34,080 bases of DNA from the IMG/VR virus record IMGVR_UViG_3300002225_000011, positions 1-34,080 of that record. The stretch is one strand, 5' to 3'. A program made the position numbers and the translations under genes. A model generated the notes under the pieces. The model was not told where the DNA came from, ran no database searches, and worked only from the letters and a program-made list of their open reading frames with translations. Below are positions 7,118-13,385 of the stretch, one piece after another; the first letter of the stretch is position 1, and the number at the start of each line of letters is the position of its first letter. This DNA comes from a virus.

Positions 7118-7139
7118 CGGACAAGTCGCAACCTGTCCG
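7118..7139. repeat. Hairpin next to attC-like site 2
   Basis: The six-base inverted repeat CGGACA/TGTCCG with a ten-base loop lies between the stop of the 64-aa gene (7148) and attC-like site 2. It has no T-run on the minus strand, so it is not a clear terminator. It may belong to the recombination site or to a decayed neighbour. Confidence 0.5.
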
Positions 7140-7147
7140 ACGTTAAG

Positions 7148-7342
7148 TTAAAACGCAGCAATTCTCTCCCCAAGTATTTCGGAGTATTGCCACATGATGT
7201 CATTCTGCACCTTCAACCTTTCTTGTTCCGCAGAGTCGATGTTTTCAAAGTTTGGGCTGTTTCCTATAAAATCACTAAGGGCCTTTGCTTTTATGTCAAG
7301 CTCGTTTTTTTCGTTTACTACGCGTTGCTGATACTGTTCCAT
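7148..7342 (-). CDS. Small conserved phage protein (crAss001_48-like)
   Basis: This 64-aa helical protein starts MEQYQQRVVNEKNELD and ends MWQYSEILGERIAAF, the pattern of a widespread small phage protein annotated as crAss001_48-related. Function unknown. The ATG at 7342 is preferred over an upstream GTG because AGAAGG lies about nine bases ahead. The gene adjoins the attC-like region, and its TAA is again followed by C. Confidence 0.65.
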   Translation of the reverse strand: MEQYQQRVVNEKNELDIKAKALSDFIGNSPNFENIDSAEQERLKVQNDIMWQYSEILGERIAAF

Positions 7343-7358
7343 ATTTATCACCTTCTAA

Positions 7359-7406
7359 TTAAGCAGCGGCTAATTCCTCTTGGCGTTCCGCGTTTGTTTT
7401 TGCCAT
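7359..7406 (-). CDS. 15-codon micro-ORF
   Basis: The micro-ORF encodes MAKTNAERQEELAAA behind a strong GGAG site. Its ATG directly abuts the TAA of the upstream gene, and the next gene's start lies 16 bases after its stop. The TNAERQ segment resembles the N-terminus of common small phage proteins, so this may be a truncated gene, a leader peptide, or a genuine tiny protein. Translation is supported only by the ribosome site and tight spacing. Confidence 0.4.
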   Translation of the reverse strand: MAKTNAERQEELAAA

Positions 7407-7601
7407 TTAAACTCCTAAAACTTTTTTAATTTGTTTTGCTTTCAATTCCTGTCCGTATTCGATGCCTTCTCTTATCATTCCGCGAACAACGTGCAGTGAC
7501 TCCTCGGGAATATCCACCTCTTTCCAGCTAGCCCGGAATTCTGTATTAATCCATAGCTCTGTAGAACAGTCGTCGGGATTATTCTTTATTTCAATTATCA
7601 T
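7407..7601 (-). CDS. Small hypothetical protein
   Basis: This 64-aa protein begins MIIEIKNNPDDC with GGGAAG just upstream. A start four codons earlier (7613) lacks a ribosome site. Sequence character suggests two N-terminal beta-strands (IIEIK, TELWIN) and C-terminal helices (VVRGMIREGIEYGQEL). It has no recognised domain. It precedes the micro-ORF with no gap. Confidence 0.5.
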   Translation of the reverse strand: MIIEIKNNPDDCSTELWINTEFRASWKEVDIPEESLHVVRGMIREGIEYGQELKAKQIKKVLGV

Positions 7602-7652
7602 TTTGCTTCCCATTGGTTTGTGTTTCGATAAGGACAGCTTATGCCTGGTTAG

Positions 7653-7743
7653 CCCTAACGTAAAGTGGCTTATTAGATCGGTTGGGAATATTAAATTAGG
7701 TTTTTATTGCTGATTATCGAATTCTAATAAGTTATCGCTAGGG
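7653..7743. repeat. Structured intergenic inverted repeat
   Basis: In the 169-base gap between the HNH gene and the 64-aa gene lies a long imperfect hairpin. The outer arms CCCTAACG and CGCTAGGG pair at seven of eight positions. An asymmetric unpaired spacer (TAAAGTGG against TTAT) follows, then the perfect nine-base stem CTTATTAGA/TCTAATAAG. The layout recalls an attC site (R box, spacer, L box), but the right outer box is CTAGG rather than GTTAG. It could be a decayed attC or an unrelated RNA structure. Confidence 0.45.
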
Positions 7744-7770
7744 GGCGGAATTACTTTTATCTTCTCGGCT

Positions 7771-8379
7771 TTAATCCTGCGTTACGAATAAGCTTTCTAT
7801 ACCTACCCGCTTCTTTCTGCTGTCTTTAAACAAGCTGTCATAGACAGTCCACCCAGCCTTTATCCTGCATCGAACTGTATATCCAGGAACCTTAACTCCT
7901 GGCTCTCTGCCCCATTCCTCGGCAGTCAGTGTCTTCCCATCGTATTCTATAGCCATGTTCCCACTAGTATGGCAGTGGATCTTTCTTGTTCTTGCTACAT
8001 TGCAGGAATTACAAAGCGCCCGCAGATTTTCTATATTGTTGTTCGATTTAATCTCGTCTATATGATCGATATGGTCTTTGTATGTCCTCCACATCCACGG
8101 CGCGCCGCAAAACTCGCAACTTAACTCCTCACCTTTAAAATGCAAGTGGAATATATATCTGTGCTCATAAACGAGACCGGTTGATTTTTGAGCCAATGGA
8201 TGCGAAGGCATGTATAGTAAAATATACCCATTTGAATGAGGGTATTTAGCCTTTCTAATTAACCTTTTTTTAGTCCGCCTGCATTCTCTGCAATATGGGC
8301 ACAGCCCGTCTTTTCTTAATCGGTCTTTGTGGAATTCATTTTTTGATTTTTCTGTTTTGCATTTGATGCAGATTTTCAT
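7771..8379 (-). CDS. HNH homing endonuclease
   Basis: This 202-aa protein has an N-terminal zinc-finger-like segment (C4, C7, C27, C30, C33). The HNH core is C88-x2-C91, DHIDHIDE at 102-109, N118, and C123-x2-C126. A C-terminal DNA-binding segment (KTLTAEEWGREPG to IKAGWTVYDSLF) resembles the repeat associated with homing endonucleases. It is probably a free-standing homing endonuclease, a selfish gene inserted between ninG and small genes. It is flanked on both sides by structured non-coding DNA. Confidence 0.85.
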   Translation of the reverse strand: MKICIKCKTEKSKNEFHKDRLRKDGLCPYCRECRRTKKRLIRKAKYPHSNGYILLYMPSHPLAQKSTGLVYEHRYIFHLHFKGEELSCEFCGAPWMWRTYKDHIDHIDEIKSNNNIENLRALCNSCNVARTRKIHCHTSGNMAIEYDGKTLTAEEWGREPGVKVPGYTVRCRIKAGWTVYDSLFKDSRKKRVGIESLFVTQD

Positions 8380-8416
8380 GTAAACCCCTCAATCATAGGT
8401 TATCAATCAGAGTGTT

Positions 8417-8465
8417 GCGCCAGTGGGTGATTGAAGTCCACGTTTCAGCCGCTAAGCCTAGGCGC
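8417..8465. repeat. Intergenic stem-loop between HNH and ninG
   Basis: The 100-base gap 8380-8479 contains nested inverted repeats: GCGCC (8417-8421) with GGCGC (8461-8465), and inside them GTGG (8423-8426) with CCAC (8438-8441). No T-run follows. A CAATCA motif is repeated on its 5' side (8391-8410). It may be an RNA processing site or a relic of homing-gene insertion. Confidence 0.35.
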
Positions 8466-8479
8466 TAAAAAGATTATAC

Positions 8480-9070
8480 CTAGCATCCATTCTCTAATCT
8501 AGCTAGCCTTCTATATTTGGCTGTTTCTTTTTTGATACTTTCAATGTCCGGGTACTGCTCTAGCAATGATTTATGATTGGCCTCGCATTCTAGCCATTCC
8601 ACATGATCTATGCCTTTCTCTTCTATCATGCGCTGTCGGTACTCCATGCGCCTTCCAGAGTGTATCGAGTTGCACGAATAACATTGAATTCTCAAATTTT
8701 CCAGCATAAATCGACGAGGATCTACTTCTTTTGCGGGAACGAAGTGTCCGACATGGTGACAGTTACTTTGAGTTTGCGGATTGCCGCAGGTGTAGCATGG
8801 CTCGCCTTTTCTTAGGCAGTGCTTGACGTAGTAGTGCAGTGCCGTTTTTAAGTTTTCATAGTAGCCGCCCTTGCCGGTTCGCTTCTTCACTTGCTGCTTA
8901 GCCGCTTTGTGCTGCGCCCTGTCGCGCTTTGCCTTGGTAGCCTGAGCCTTTGCCTTGCCGTGCAAAATAACGTGATCCATGCTGCAAAACCGCCCCCCTG
9001 GCAGTGTTATGATCTGGCCACGGGGAAAGTATTTCTTGCAGTGCTTGCACTTTAGTGTTGAATTAGTCAT
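8480..9070 (-). CDS. ninG: NinG (Rap)-family recombination nuclease
   Basis: This 196-aa protein matches lambda NinG/Rap, a structure-specific nuclease acting on recombination intermediates in the phage RecE/Red pathway. Visible features are an N-terminal zinc pair (C8/C11 with C29), a basic linker rich in Lys/Ala/Arg, and the HNH-like core KGEPCYTCGNPQTQ, then VGHFVPAKEVDPRRFMLENL and IQCYSCN (C130/C133). Length is typical of the family. It sits downstream of the exonuclease genes in the same operon, consistent with a role in recombination during replication. Confidence 0.92.
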   Translation of the reverse strand: MTNSTLKCKHCKKYFPRGQIITLPGGRFCSMDHVILHGKAKAQATKAKRDRAQHKAAKQQVKKRTGKGGYYENLKTALHYYVKHCLRKGEPCYTCGNPQTQSNCHHVGHFVPAKEVDPRRFMLENLRIQCYSCNSIHSGRRMEYRQRMIEEKGIDHVEWLECEANHKSLLEQYPDIESIKKETAKYRRLARLENGC

Positions 9071-9107
9071 TTACTAATTTGTGTCGATATATTATTTCAG
9101 GCATGTA

Positions 9108-9401
9108 CTAGTCGCCACTCCATTTTTCGTCTGGGTTTGCTATCGACGCTGCAATAAGCCTATTTACAAAATCAAGCGCGCCATCAAAGCCTCCCCACCC
9201 GTTGCTAGGCTCAAACTCTAAAAGCCTATCCATGTTGTCTTCCATGTGTTCCCTGAGCTTTCGCAGCACTGGTACAGCCTCTTTTCCTGTCAGTCCGTAA
9301 TGCTCTCGTATCCCACTTGCCTGGTAGCAGTCGCACCACATCCCGGACACATTATAAGTGTAGTTAAAATTCATTCCGCCTATTTCCATGTCATAGCTCA
9401 T
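9108..9401 (-). CDS. Conserved phage protein of unknown function
   Basis: This 97-aa acidic protein starts MSYDMEIGGMNFNYTYNVSG and contains GLTGKEAVPVLRKLREHM and NGWGGFDGALDFV. This pattern recurs in many phages and mobile elements without assigned function. The ATG overlaps the TGA of the DUF1367 gene (ATGA). Its place in the recombination block between DUF1367 and ninG is its only functional clue. Confidence 0.7.
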   Translation of the reverse strand: MSYDMEIGGMNFNYTYNVSGMWCDCYQASGIREHYGLTGKEAVPVLRKLREHMEDNMDRLLEFEPSNGWGGFDGALDFVNRLIAASIANPDEKWSGD

Positions 9402-9835
9402 AAAAACCCCATTAATCTATCTTCTGTTTCTTTGTCGCAGTCCTGGAATACTTTGTCAATTACCGTATTAATCAGCGCAGAATAGAAAGCCTCGAATTCC
9501 TGCTGACTCATATTGCCGTATGACAGCGATTTGGCCTCGACCCTAGTTGAACCATCAAGTTTGTAATACGCATCGTAGTAGCCAGCCATAACGGTTAGCT
9601 GCGCCCTAAATACGTCAAACTGGCCAGCTTCGTCCATGAATTCGCGGTCGCTTTTCCAGTAGTGAAAGCTGAAATTAAACAGCGCGAACACTTTCTTGTG
9701 AAACTGCGGGTTACGTGTCCGCTTAACGCTAAACTCGTATATCTCGAATGATTTTAGTTTAGTCAGCTTTTCAGCGTCTATGTCGGATACCGCCGCTATC
9801 ACTCCTCCTGCTAGTTTTTGCGCGTTAAATTTCAT
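9398..9835 (-). CDS. DUF1367 family protein
   Basis: This 145-aa protein belongs to phage family DUF1367: the N-terminus is MKFNAQKLAGGVIAAVSD, with internal RNPQFHKKVFALFNFSFHYW and the C-terminal block EAKSLSYGNMSQQEFE. In lambdoid phages the family lies among recombination and nin-region genes; its biochemical role is not settled. The start at 9835 is preceded by GAGGTTTGTA; an 11-codon upstream extension lacks a site. It overlaps the Cys-rich gene before it by 11 bases and the next gene by four. Confidence 0.85.
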   Translation of the reverse strand: MKFNAQKLAGGVIAAVSDIDAEKLTKLKSFEIYEFSVKRTRNPQFHKKVFALFNFSFHYWKSDREFMDEAGQFDVFRAQLTVMAGYYDAYYKLDGSTRVEAKSLSYGNMSQQEFEAFYSALINTVIDKVFQDCDKETEDRLMGFL

Positions 9836-10046
9836 TACAAACCTCAAACTTATTACACAGAAAGTCACTGCTAACCGTCATGCCTTTCTTGCCGTGTAGG
9901 TGAACTTGCATATTGTCAGGGTGATAGCAAGACCAATCCATAATTCTATCTTGTACCTTTTTATTCATCTGGCAATGCTTACATTCTTTGCACGTTAAAA
10001 GGCATGAAAACGCAAACTCAAAATCATCAGAACTTCCAGTGCTCAT
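9825..10046 (-). CDS. Cysteine-rich small protein, probable metal binder
   Basis: This 73-aa protein has seven cysteines, three at regular spacing (C19-x2-C22-x2-C25, with H24), then C40, H42, H49, H51, C64 and C70. This fits a small zinc- or Fe-S-binding fold. Its start overlaps the exonuclease stop (TAATG), so it is translationally coupled to the exonuclease. A role with the recombination nuclease is possible, but no family is recognised. Confidence 0.6.
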   Translation of the reverse strand: MSTGSSDDFEFAFSCLLTCKECKHCQMNKKVQDRIMDWSCYHPDNMQVHLHGKKGMTVSSDFLCNKFEVCNEI

Positions 10047-10678
10047 TATTTATTCCCCTGTATTAACTCTATTGCCTCGTCAATCAAAAATCTAAACTCG
10101 TCCAGTCTTGTATCAATCATCTTGTATTCATCTGAAAAGTCTTTAGAGAGAATTCTGTGAATGAATAACTGATTATCAATTGGATAGTCTGAGCAATACG
10201 ATACAAAATCAAGCCATTCTCTGCCTGGGAATTTCATATTCCCGATGCACTGCCATCTATACGCTGGATCTACATTGTTGCGCTTGATATTTTTAAACTG
10301 CACGCTGTGTATCACCGATTTAATTTCAATTACTCCGTCATCGCCAACCAGTCCGTCAGGTGAGCACCCAGTTTCACCGTCAGTGAAAAAGCCGCCGTTA
10401 GTTACTGTGCTGAAAGTCCTGTCTTCATATAGCGCCCTACATATCGGCTCTTGTTCTACGCCTCTCTCCATGTGTTCGTTGGAATAACCGCCAGAAACCG
10501 GCTTGCCTGTTATCATTTCCAGTGCAATCTTGGCAGCGTAGTCTTTTGCTGGCTGCCCAAATGCCTTGCCGTAGTTTGCCATCACTACGCCAAGCTTTGA
10601 GCTAGTAGGCATCCCAGAGCGCGCCTGATACCACTTATCAGAGTTTTGTTCTATGTCATGGAAAACAAACCTACCCAT
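10046..10678 (-). CDS. Lambda-exonuclease-like (YqaJ) recombinase nuclease
   Basis: This 210-aa protein has the YqaJ/lambda Exo fold signatures: QNSDKWYQARSGMPTSSKL near the N-terminus and the PD-(D/E)xK centre SPDG (D108) with EIK (E118, K120). A later QCIGNMKF helix also matches. The family degrades one strand of dsDNA from ends and feeds a strand-annealing partner in phage recombination and replication. The start overlaps the end of the preceding 176-aa gene by eight bases, and no standard Beta/RecT/Erf annealing protein is seen nearby. The preceding protein is therefore the natural partner candidate. Confidence 0.92.
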   Translation of the reverse strand: MGRFVFHDIEQNSDKWYQARSGMPTSSKLGVVMANYGKAFGQPAKDYAAKIALEMITGKPVSGGYSNEHMERGVEQEPICRALYEDRTFSTVTNGGFFTDGETGCSPDGLVGDDGVIEIKSVIHSVQFKNIKRNNVDPAYRWQCIGNMKFPGREWLDFVSYCSDYPIDNQLFIHRILSKDFSDEYKMIDTRLDEFRFLIDEAIELIQGNK

Positions 10679-11201
10679 TTGTTATGCCTGCTGCCTGTTT
10701 AAGCAAAAGTTTGTTCTCGCCTGACATTGAGCACCGCTCCAAAACAGCATCTATCTTGCCATCACGCTTGCACGCCTCTACTGCGCTATTCCATCGCTGC
10801 GTATTGACAGGTGTTAATTCCGGCTTTGTTAGCACTGGCGGCTGCGGGCTTATCCTTAATCCTTCGACTGTGTCACGACCAAATCTAACGTTACTATCGA
10901 CATAAATAGTAACAGGTATGTTTTTCCAATCTTCTAAGAAATGTGATCCTGTCAAGTCTCGAAGTATTTTTGAATTATGAGCATTGAGAATCATCGGTTT
11001 AAGTTTCTCGCCTTGCCTAATCTCGCGCTCTACAAAGTGCGCCGTGTTGAATATATCCTTTGTCTTTTTTGTTTCGTCACCTGATAGCGTAACGTGCGAT
11101 ATAGTCAAAATTGTTTGGCCGACTATATCCGCGCTTGATAGATAAGGGCTATTGAAAGCTTTTCTGTAATGCGTCTTTCCTGCGTTATTTTGATTCGTCA
11201 T
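10671..11201 (-). CDS. Conserved phage recombination-module protein, candidate ssDNA binder
   Basis: This 176-aa protein includes AFNSPYLSSADIVGQTILTI, GEKLKPMILNAHNSKIL, and IPVTIYVDSNVRFGRDTVEG, a conserved set in proteins encoded next to phage exonucleases. The strand-rich first 130 residues suggest an OB-like or beta-barrel fold. A C-terminal charged helix follows. The start at 11201 has GAGG upstream (GAGGTGGAAA), and it overlaps the exonuclease. No biochemical function is established to my knowledge; a single-strand-binding or annealing role is inference from position. Confidence 0.75.
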   Translation of the reverse strand: MTNQNNAGKTHYRKAFNSPYLSSADIVGQTILTISHVTLSGDETKKTKDIFNTAHFVEREIRQGEKLKPMILNAHNSKILRDLTGSHFLEDWKNIPVTIYVDSNVRFGRDTVEGLRISPQPPVLTKPELTPVNTQRWNSAVEACKRDGKIDAVLERCSMSGENKLLLKQAAGITNG

Positions 11202-11343
11202 TTTCCACCTCGGCTTCTTTCTGTGATAGGTTTTTCTCTTTATAGAATTGATTGCTATAGCCTCGGTCATAATCAAAACTCTGATCCTTCTTATGGGGCG
11301 CGCCCATTACACAATCGAATACGCCGCGCTCATAATCATTCAT
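11185..11343 (-). CDS. Small conserved phage protein
   Basis: This 52-aa protein was read directly from the minus strand. It starts MNDYERGVFDCVMGAPHKKD and contains FDYDRGYSNQFY, a repeated D-x-ERG/DRGY pattern common in tiny phage proteins of unknown role. A strong AAAGGGGG site precedes it. It overlaps the upstream gene by eight bases and the downstream one by 17, as expected in a packed operon. Confidence 0.65.
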   Translation of the reverse strand: MNDYERGVFDCVMGAPHKKDQSFDYDRGYSNQFYKEKNLSQKEAEVENDESK

Positions 11344-11659
11344 CGTCATCCCCCTTTAATTCAATGCATTTTAGTTTTGAAATCCTATCTTCAATAGTTT
11401 CTAGCTGTTTTTGGAATTCAGTACGCATAACGTCACGCGCTTTGATTAAAGATTCAAGTTCAGCACCGTTTAGTAATGCGTCTTCCTCTTTGTCAGAAAG
11501 AATAGGTACATCTACTTCAATTTCACTGACTAACGCCCTGGCGAATAAATCATCACTAGTGATTTTAAAGAAGTAGATCCTCATCTCAACATCATCTTTA
11601 TACGTGCCGCCGGTGTATCGTTCCGCGAAAATATAAGCCTTACGTTTTTCAGTTTTCAT
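11336..11659 (-). CDS. Hypothetical coiled-coil protein
   Basis: This 107-aa protein starts MKTEKRKAYIFAERY (GGGAG 10 bases ahead). After beta-like segments it has a predicted coiled coil at about residues 60-100 (ESLIKARDVMRTEFQKQLET, then IEDRISKL). It ends in an acidic tail (KGDDDE). The ATG overlaps the upstream TGA (ATGA). No family is recognised. Its place between accessory genes and the recombination module gives no firm hint. Confidence 0.6.
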   Translation of the reverse strand: MKTEKRKAYIFAERYTGGTYKDDVEMRIYFFKITSDDLFARALVSEIEVDVPILSDKEEDALLNGAELESLIKARDVMRTEFQKQLETIEDRISKLKCIELKGDDDE

Positions 11660-11973
11660 ACTTCGCTTCTCCCTTGCCATAGCTCTACTGCTAGCTTACT
11701 TGAGGCATCAATAATAAGGTTATTCATTTTATGCCAGTTCTTATCAAGAATCTCTTGGTCGTCTAATGCGTAAATTCCGGCAACAAATTCAGCCACAACA
11801 TCGCTATCCAAACCTGGAATAATATCGCCCTGGATCGACCATGAATATCCGTCATAATAGACCTCTCCGCTTGCCAGCATCTTTAGCGTAAAATCACTAA
11901 CAAAATCCTGCATTGCGTTTTCTTCGTCTTCTTCGTTCCGGTGCGCGTTGTCTACTTCTCTGTATGCGTCCAT
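11656..11973 (-). CDS. Hypothetical acidic protein
   Basis: This 105-aa acidic protein (N-terminal HRNEEDEEN, C-terminal DASSKLAVELWQGRSEV) has helical character and Trp-rich spots (YSWSIQGD). The start has GGGGG upstream in a TATTTTAATG context that also occurs at 12254 and 12454, so three early genes share almost the same translation start region. It ends overlapping the next ATG. Function unknown. Confidence 0.55.
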   Translation of the reverse strand: MDAYREVDNAHRNEEDEENAMQDFVSDFTLKMLASGEVYYDGYSWSIQGDIIPGLDSDVVAEFVAGIYALDDQEILDKNWHKMNNLIIDASSKLAVELWQGRSEV

Positions 11974-11999
11974 TAAAATACCCCCAAATTTAATTTGTG

Positions 12000-12254
12000 T
12001 TATAGCTCAAAGAAGTGCCAAACAAAGCTACCCATCTGTACAGTTGAGATAAACCGCATAGAATCCTGCTCTATCTTGTTGCCAGTTCCGCAGCAAATAA
12101 TAGTTCTATCACGCTCTGGCTTACATGTGTCTACTCTCGCCCACGCACACAAGCAATTTCCTTGCTCTTGTATGCTTAATATCTGGGCGTCCGCTGGAAG
12201 GCTTAGGGCTTGTGAGTCAGTCAGTGCAATTTCGTATTTGTAAATTGTTTCCAT
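12000..12254 (-). CDS. DUF7352-like phage protein
   Basis: This 84-aa protein has the pattern of a small phage family (METIYKYEIALTDSQALSLP, AQILSIQEQGNCLCAWARVD, and final TVQMGSFVWHFFEL), consistent with DUF7352. It is probably a small beta-rich fold; function unknown. TGGAGATATTTTA precedes the ATG. A short gap follows upstream with the boundary-like element at 12284-12298. Confidence 0.7.
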   Translation of the reverse strand: METIYKYEIALTDSQALSLPADAQILSIQEQGNCLCAWARVDTCKPERDRTIICCGTGNKIEQDSMRFISTVQMGSFVWHFFEL

Positions 12255-12283
12255 TAAAATATCTCCAAATAAAATTAATTAAT

Positions 12284-12298
12284 GTTAATGCGCCGTTA
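12284..12298 (-). repeat. Boundary element TAACGGCGCATTAAC, copy 3
   Basis: This 15-base element differs by one base from copy 1 (6487-6501) and by two from copy 2 (19015-19029). As in both, it begins with the TAA stop of a small gene (here the 52-aa gene 12296-12454). No attC-like site lies upstream of that gene. The extended similarity up to the next ATG seen between copies 1 and 2 is missing. Confidence 0.5.
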
Positions 12299-12454
12299 AA
12301 TTTCACGCTCTTCTACAATCTCGCAGTCATATAAAGCATCATATTCACATTCGCTATGCTCTAGAGCCATGTCTTTTGCTTCTTCTGTGCTATATGCGGC
12401 CACCCATACATAGCCAACGTGTCTTTCAATTACTTTTACTAAATATTCTTTCAT
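12296..12454 (-). CDS. Small hypothetical protein
   Basis: This 52-aa protein was read directly from the minus strand. It begins MKEYLVKVIERHVGYVWVAA and ends with an acidic helix (CEYDALYDCEIVEEREI). It resembles small phage proteins with a beta-strand pair followed by STEEAKDMA (a helix seen in DpnD-PcfM-like or DUF-type families), but no firm assignment is possible. The ATG overlaps the TGA of the upstream gene by two bases, and CTGGAGATATTTTG precedes it. Confidence 0.6.
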   Translation of the reverse strand: MKEYLVKVIERHVGYVWVAAYSTEEAKDMALEHSECEYDALYDCEIVEEREI

Positions 12455-12702
12455 CAAAATATCTCCAGTTCAAAATTAATTCCCTTGTGCTGATCTGCCA
12501 CCTTATTCTGATAGTTTTTAAGCCGCAGGCAGTTCTCCATACTCAGACCAATAAAGGGCGTGTTTAGCTCTGGATATACAAGCATGGCACCTTTATCTGT
12601 TACGCAATCAACTAGGCCTGTTTCGCGCTGAATGTCGTCCAAGATGCGCTGAATGTCTCTGAATGGGCGCATTATCATTGTTGGGTGTATGTAGATTTCC
12701 AT
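12454..12702 (-). CDS. Hypothetical protein
   Basis: This 82-aa protein starts MEIYIHPTMIMRPFRDIQRI behind a strong AAGGAGCGATAAG. An N-terminal extension of 13 codons has no ribosome site. It has a mixed alpha/beta character with no known motif. The next gene upstream in the operon (12845-13048) is separated by 142 bases that hold an inverted repeat (12731-12738/12780-12787). Confidence 0.55.
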   Translation of the reverse strand: MEIYIHPTMIMRPFRDIQRILDDIQRETGLVDCVTDKGAMLVYPELNTPFIGLSMENCLRLKNYQNKVADQHKGINFELEIF

Positions 12703-12730
12703 CTTATCGCTCCTTGTTTGTATGGTTAAG

Positions 12731-12787
12731 ATTAACAGCAATTCACTAATCTAAAAGGAATGCTTTGCTATATAAATCACTGTTAAT
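12731..12787. repeat. Inverted repeat ATTAACAG/CTGTTAAT in intergenic gap
   Basis: The gap 12703-12844 has no ORF. It contains the perfect eight-base inverted repeat ATTAACAG ... CTGTTAAT spanning 57 bases, with AT-rich TATATAAA inside. It could be an operator pair or a promoter region for the downstream genes. The span is like attC, but the inner arms do not show attC-type pairing. Confidence 0.4.
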
Positions 12788-12844
12788 ATTGCTAATAGTT
12801 ATTTGCTTTTTGCTTAGTCGCACTCAAGAAATTTACTACAAGTT

Positions 12845-13048
12845 TCACGCCTCACCTTCTAGCTCTAAGCACCGCTTATCCGCAAATGCCCGCGCTTTTT
12901 CTGAGTCGCACCCCCAGTTGCAGGCGTCATGAAAGTGAGTGCTCCACAACGCATCTTCGAGCTTTTTTGCTCTACTTGCGTACCCCTCAAGGCCCAGCCC
13001 GAAGTCGCCAGATTTATGGTCTTGCTCTAATTGTTCGCTTAGTTTCAT
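12845..13048 (-). CDS. Small hypothetical protein
   Basis: This 67-aa acidic protein (MKLSEQLEQDHKSGDFGLGL, then CNWGCDSEKARAFADKRC) has three cysteines and helical character. AAGGATCGAGAAC precedes the ATG. A degenerate copy of the repeated early leader (13059-13092) lies upstream. No family is recognised. Confidence 0.55.
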   Translation of the reverse strand: MKLSEQLEQDHKSGDFGLGLEGYASRAKKLEDALWSTHFHDACNWGCDSEKARAFADKRCLELEGEA

Positions 13049-13058
13049 GTTCTCGATC

Positions 13059-13092
13059 CTTGTTTGCTTGGTGTGTAGTGAATATTAGCCGC
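13059..13092 (-). promoter_or_regulatory. Degenerate early leader, copy 5
   Basis: On the minus strand GGCTAATATTCACTAC matches the promoter-proximal half of copy 1 (CTGCTAATATTCACTACG). The second half diverges (ACACCAAGCAAACAAGG). The TAATAT box and start region are kept, while the conserved 24-base leader is only partly kept. Confidence 0.45.
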
Positions 13093-13094
13093 GA

Positions 13095-13334
13095 TTACTT
13101 TATAGCTGTTAGCGGCATCCAGGCAACAACATCATCATCATTAAAGCCTAAGTTGTAATCATAGTCCCATATAAGCATGTCGTTACCAGCAAACCAGTCG
13201 CCATCCTTTATGCCGCCAGTTACAACTATTTCATCTTCGCAATGGGTTCCAGCTACAAACCTTTGGAGTAAAATTTTAATAAGCGCTTTTTGCCCCTCTT
13301 TAGGCTTATCGTCTTCAGTGCTTATCCATTCCAT
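13095..13334 (-). CDS. DUF551-like protein
   Basis: This 79-aa protein resembles the phage DUF551 family: it opens MEWISTEDDKPKEGQKALI and ends DDDVVAWMPLTAIK, with an intervening GGIKDGDWFAGND. It is probably a small beta fold; function unknown. It is expressed behind leader copy 4 (13348-13379), whose GAGGCAATAAAAA supplies the ribosome site. Confidence 0.7.
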   Translation of the reverse strand: MEWISTEDDKPKEGQKALIKILLQRFVAGTHCEDEIVVTGGIKDGDWFAGNDMLIWDYDYNLGFNDDDVVAWMPLTAIK

Positions 13335-13347
13335 TTTTTATTGCCTC

Positions 13348-13379
13348 GTTGGTTTATGTCGTGTTCGTAGTGAATATTA
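13348..13379 (-). promoter_or_regulatory. Repeated early leader, copy 4
   Basis: The minus strand reads GATAATATTC and then the 20-base core ACTACGAACACGACATAAAC plus CAAC, identical to copies 1 and 2. It lies between the stop of the 104-aa gene and the DUF551-like gene. A TAATAT/GATAAT -10 box is visible but no good -35 box. Confidence 0.65.
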
Positions 13380-13385
13380 TCCGCA

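Noticed and set aside
12731-12787. Inverted repeat ATTAACAG/CTGTTAAT as a fourth attC site
   Set aside because: The span fits, but there is no L-box pairing or extra-base pattern and no similarity to the three better sites.
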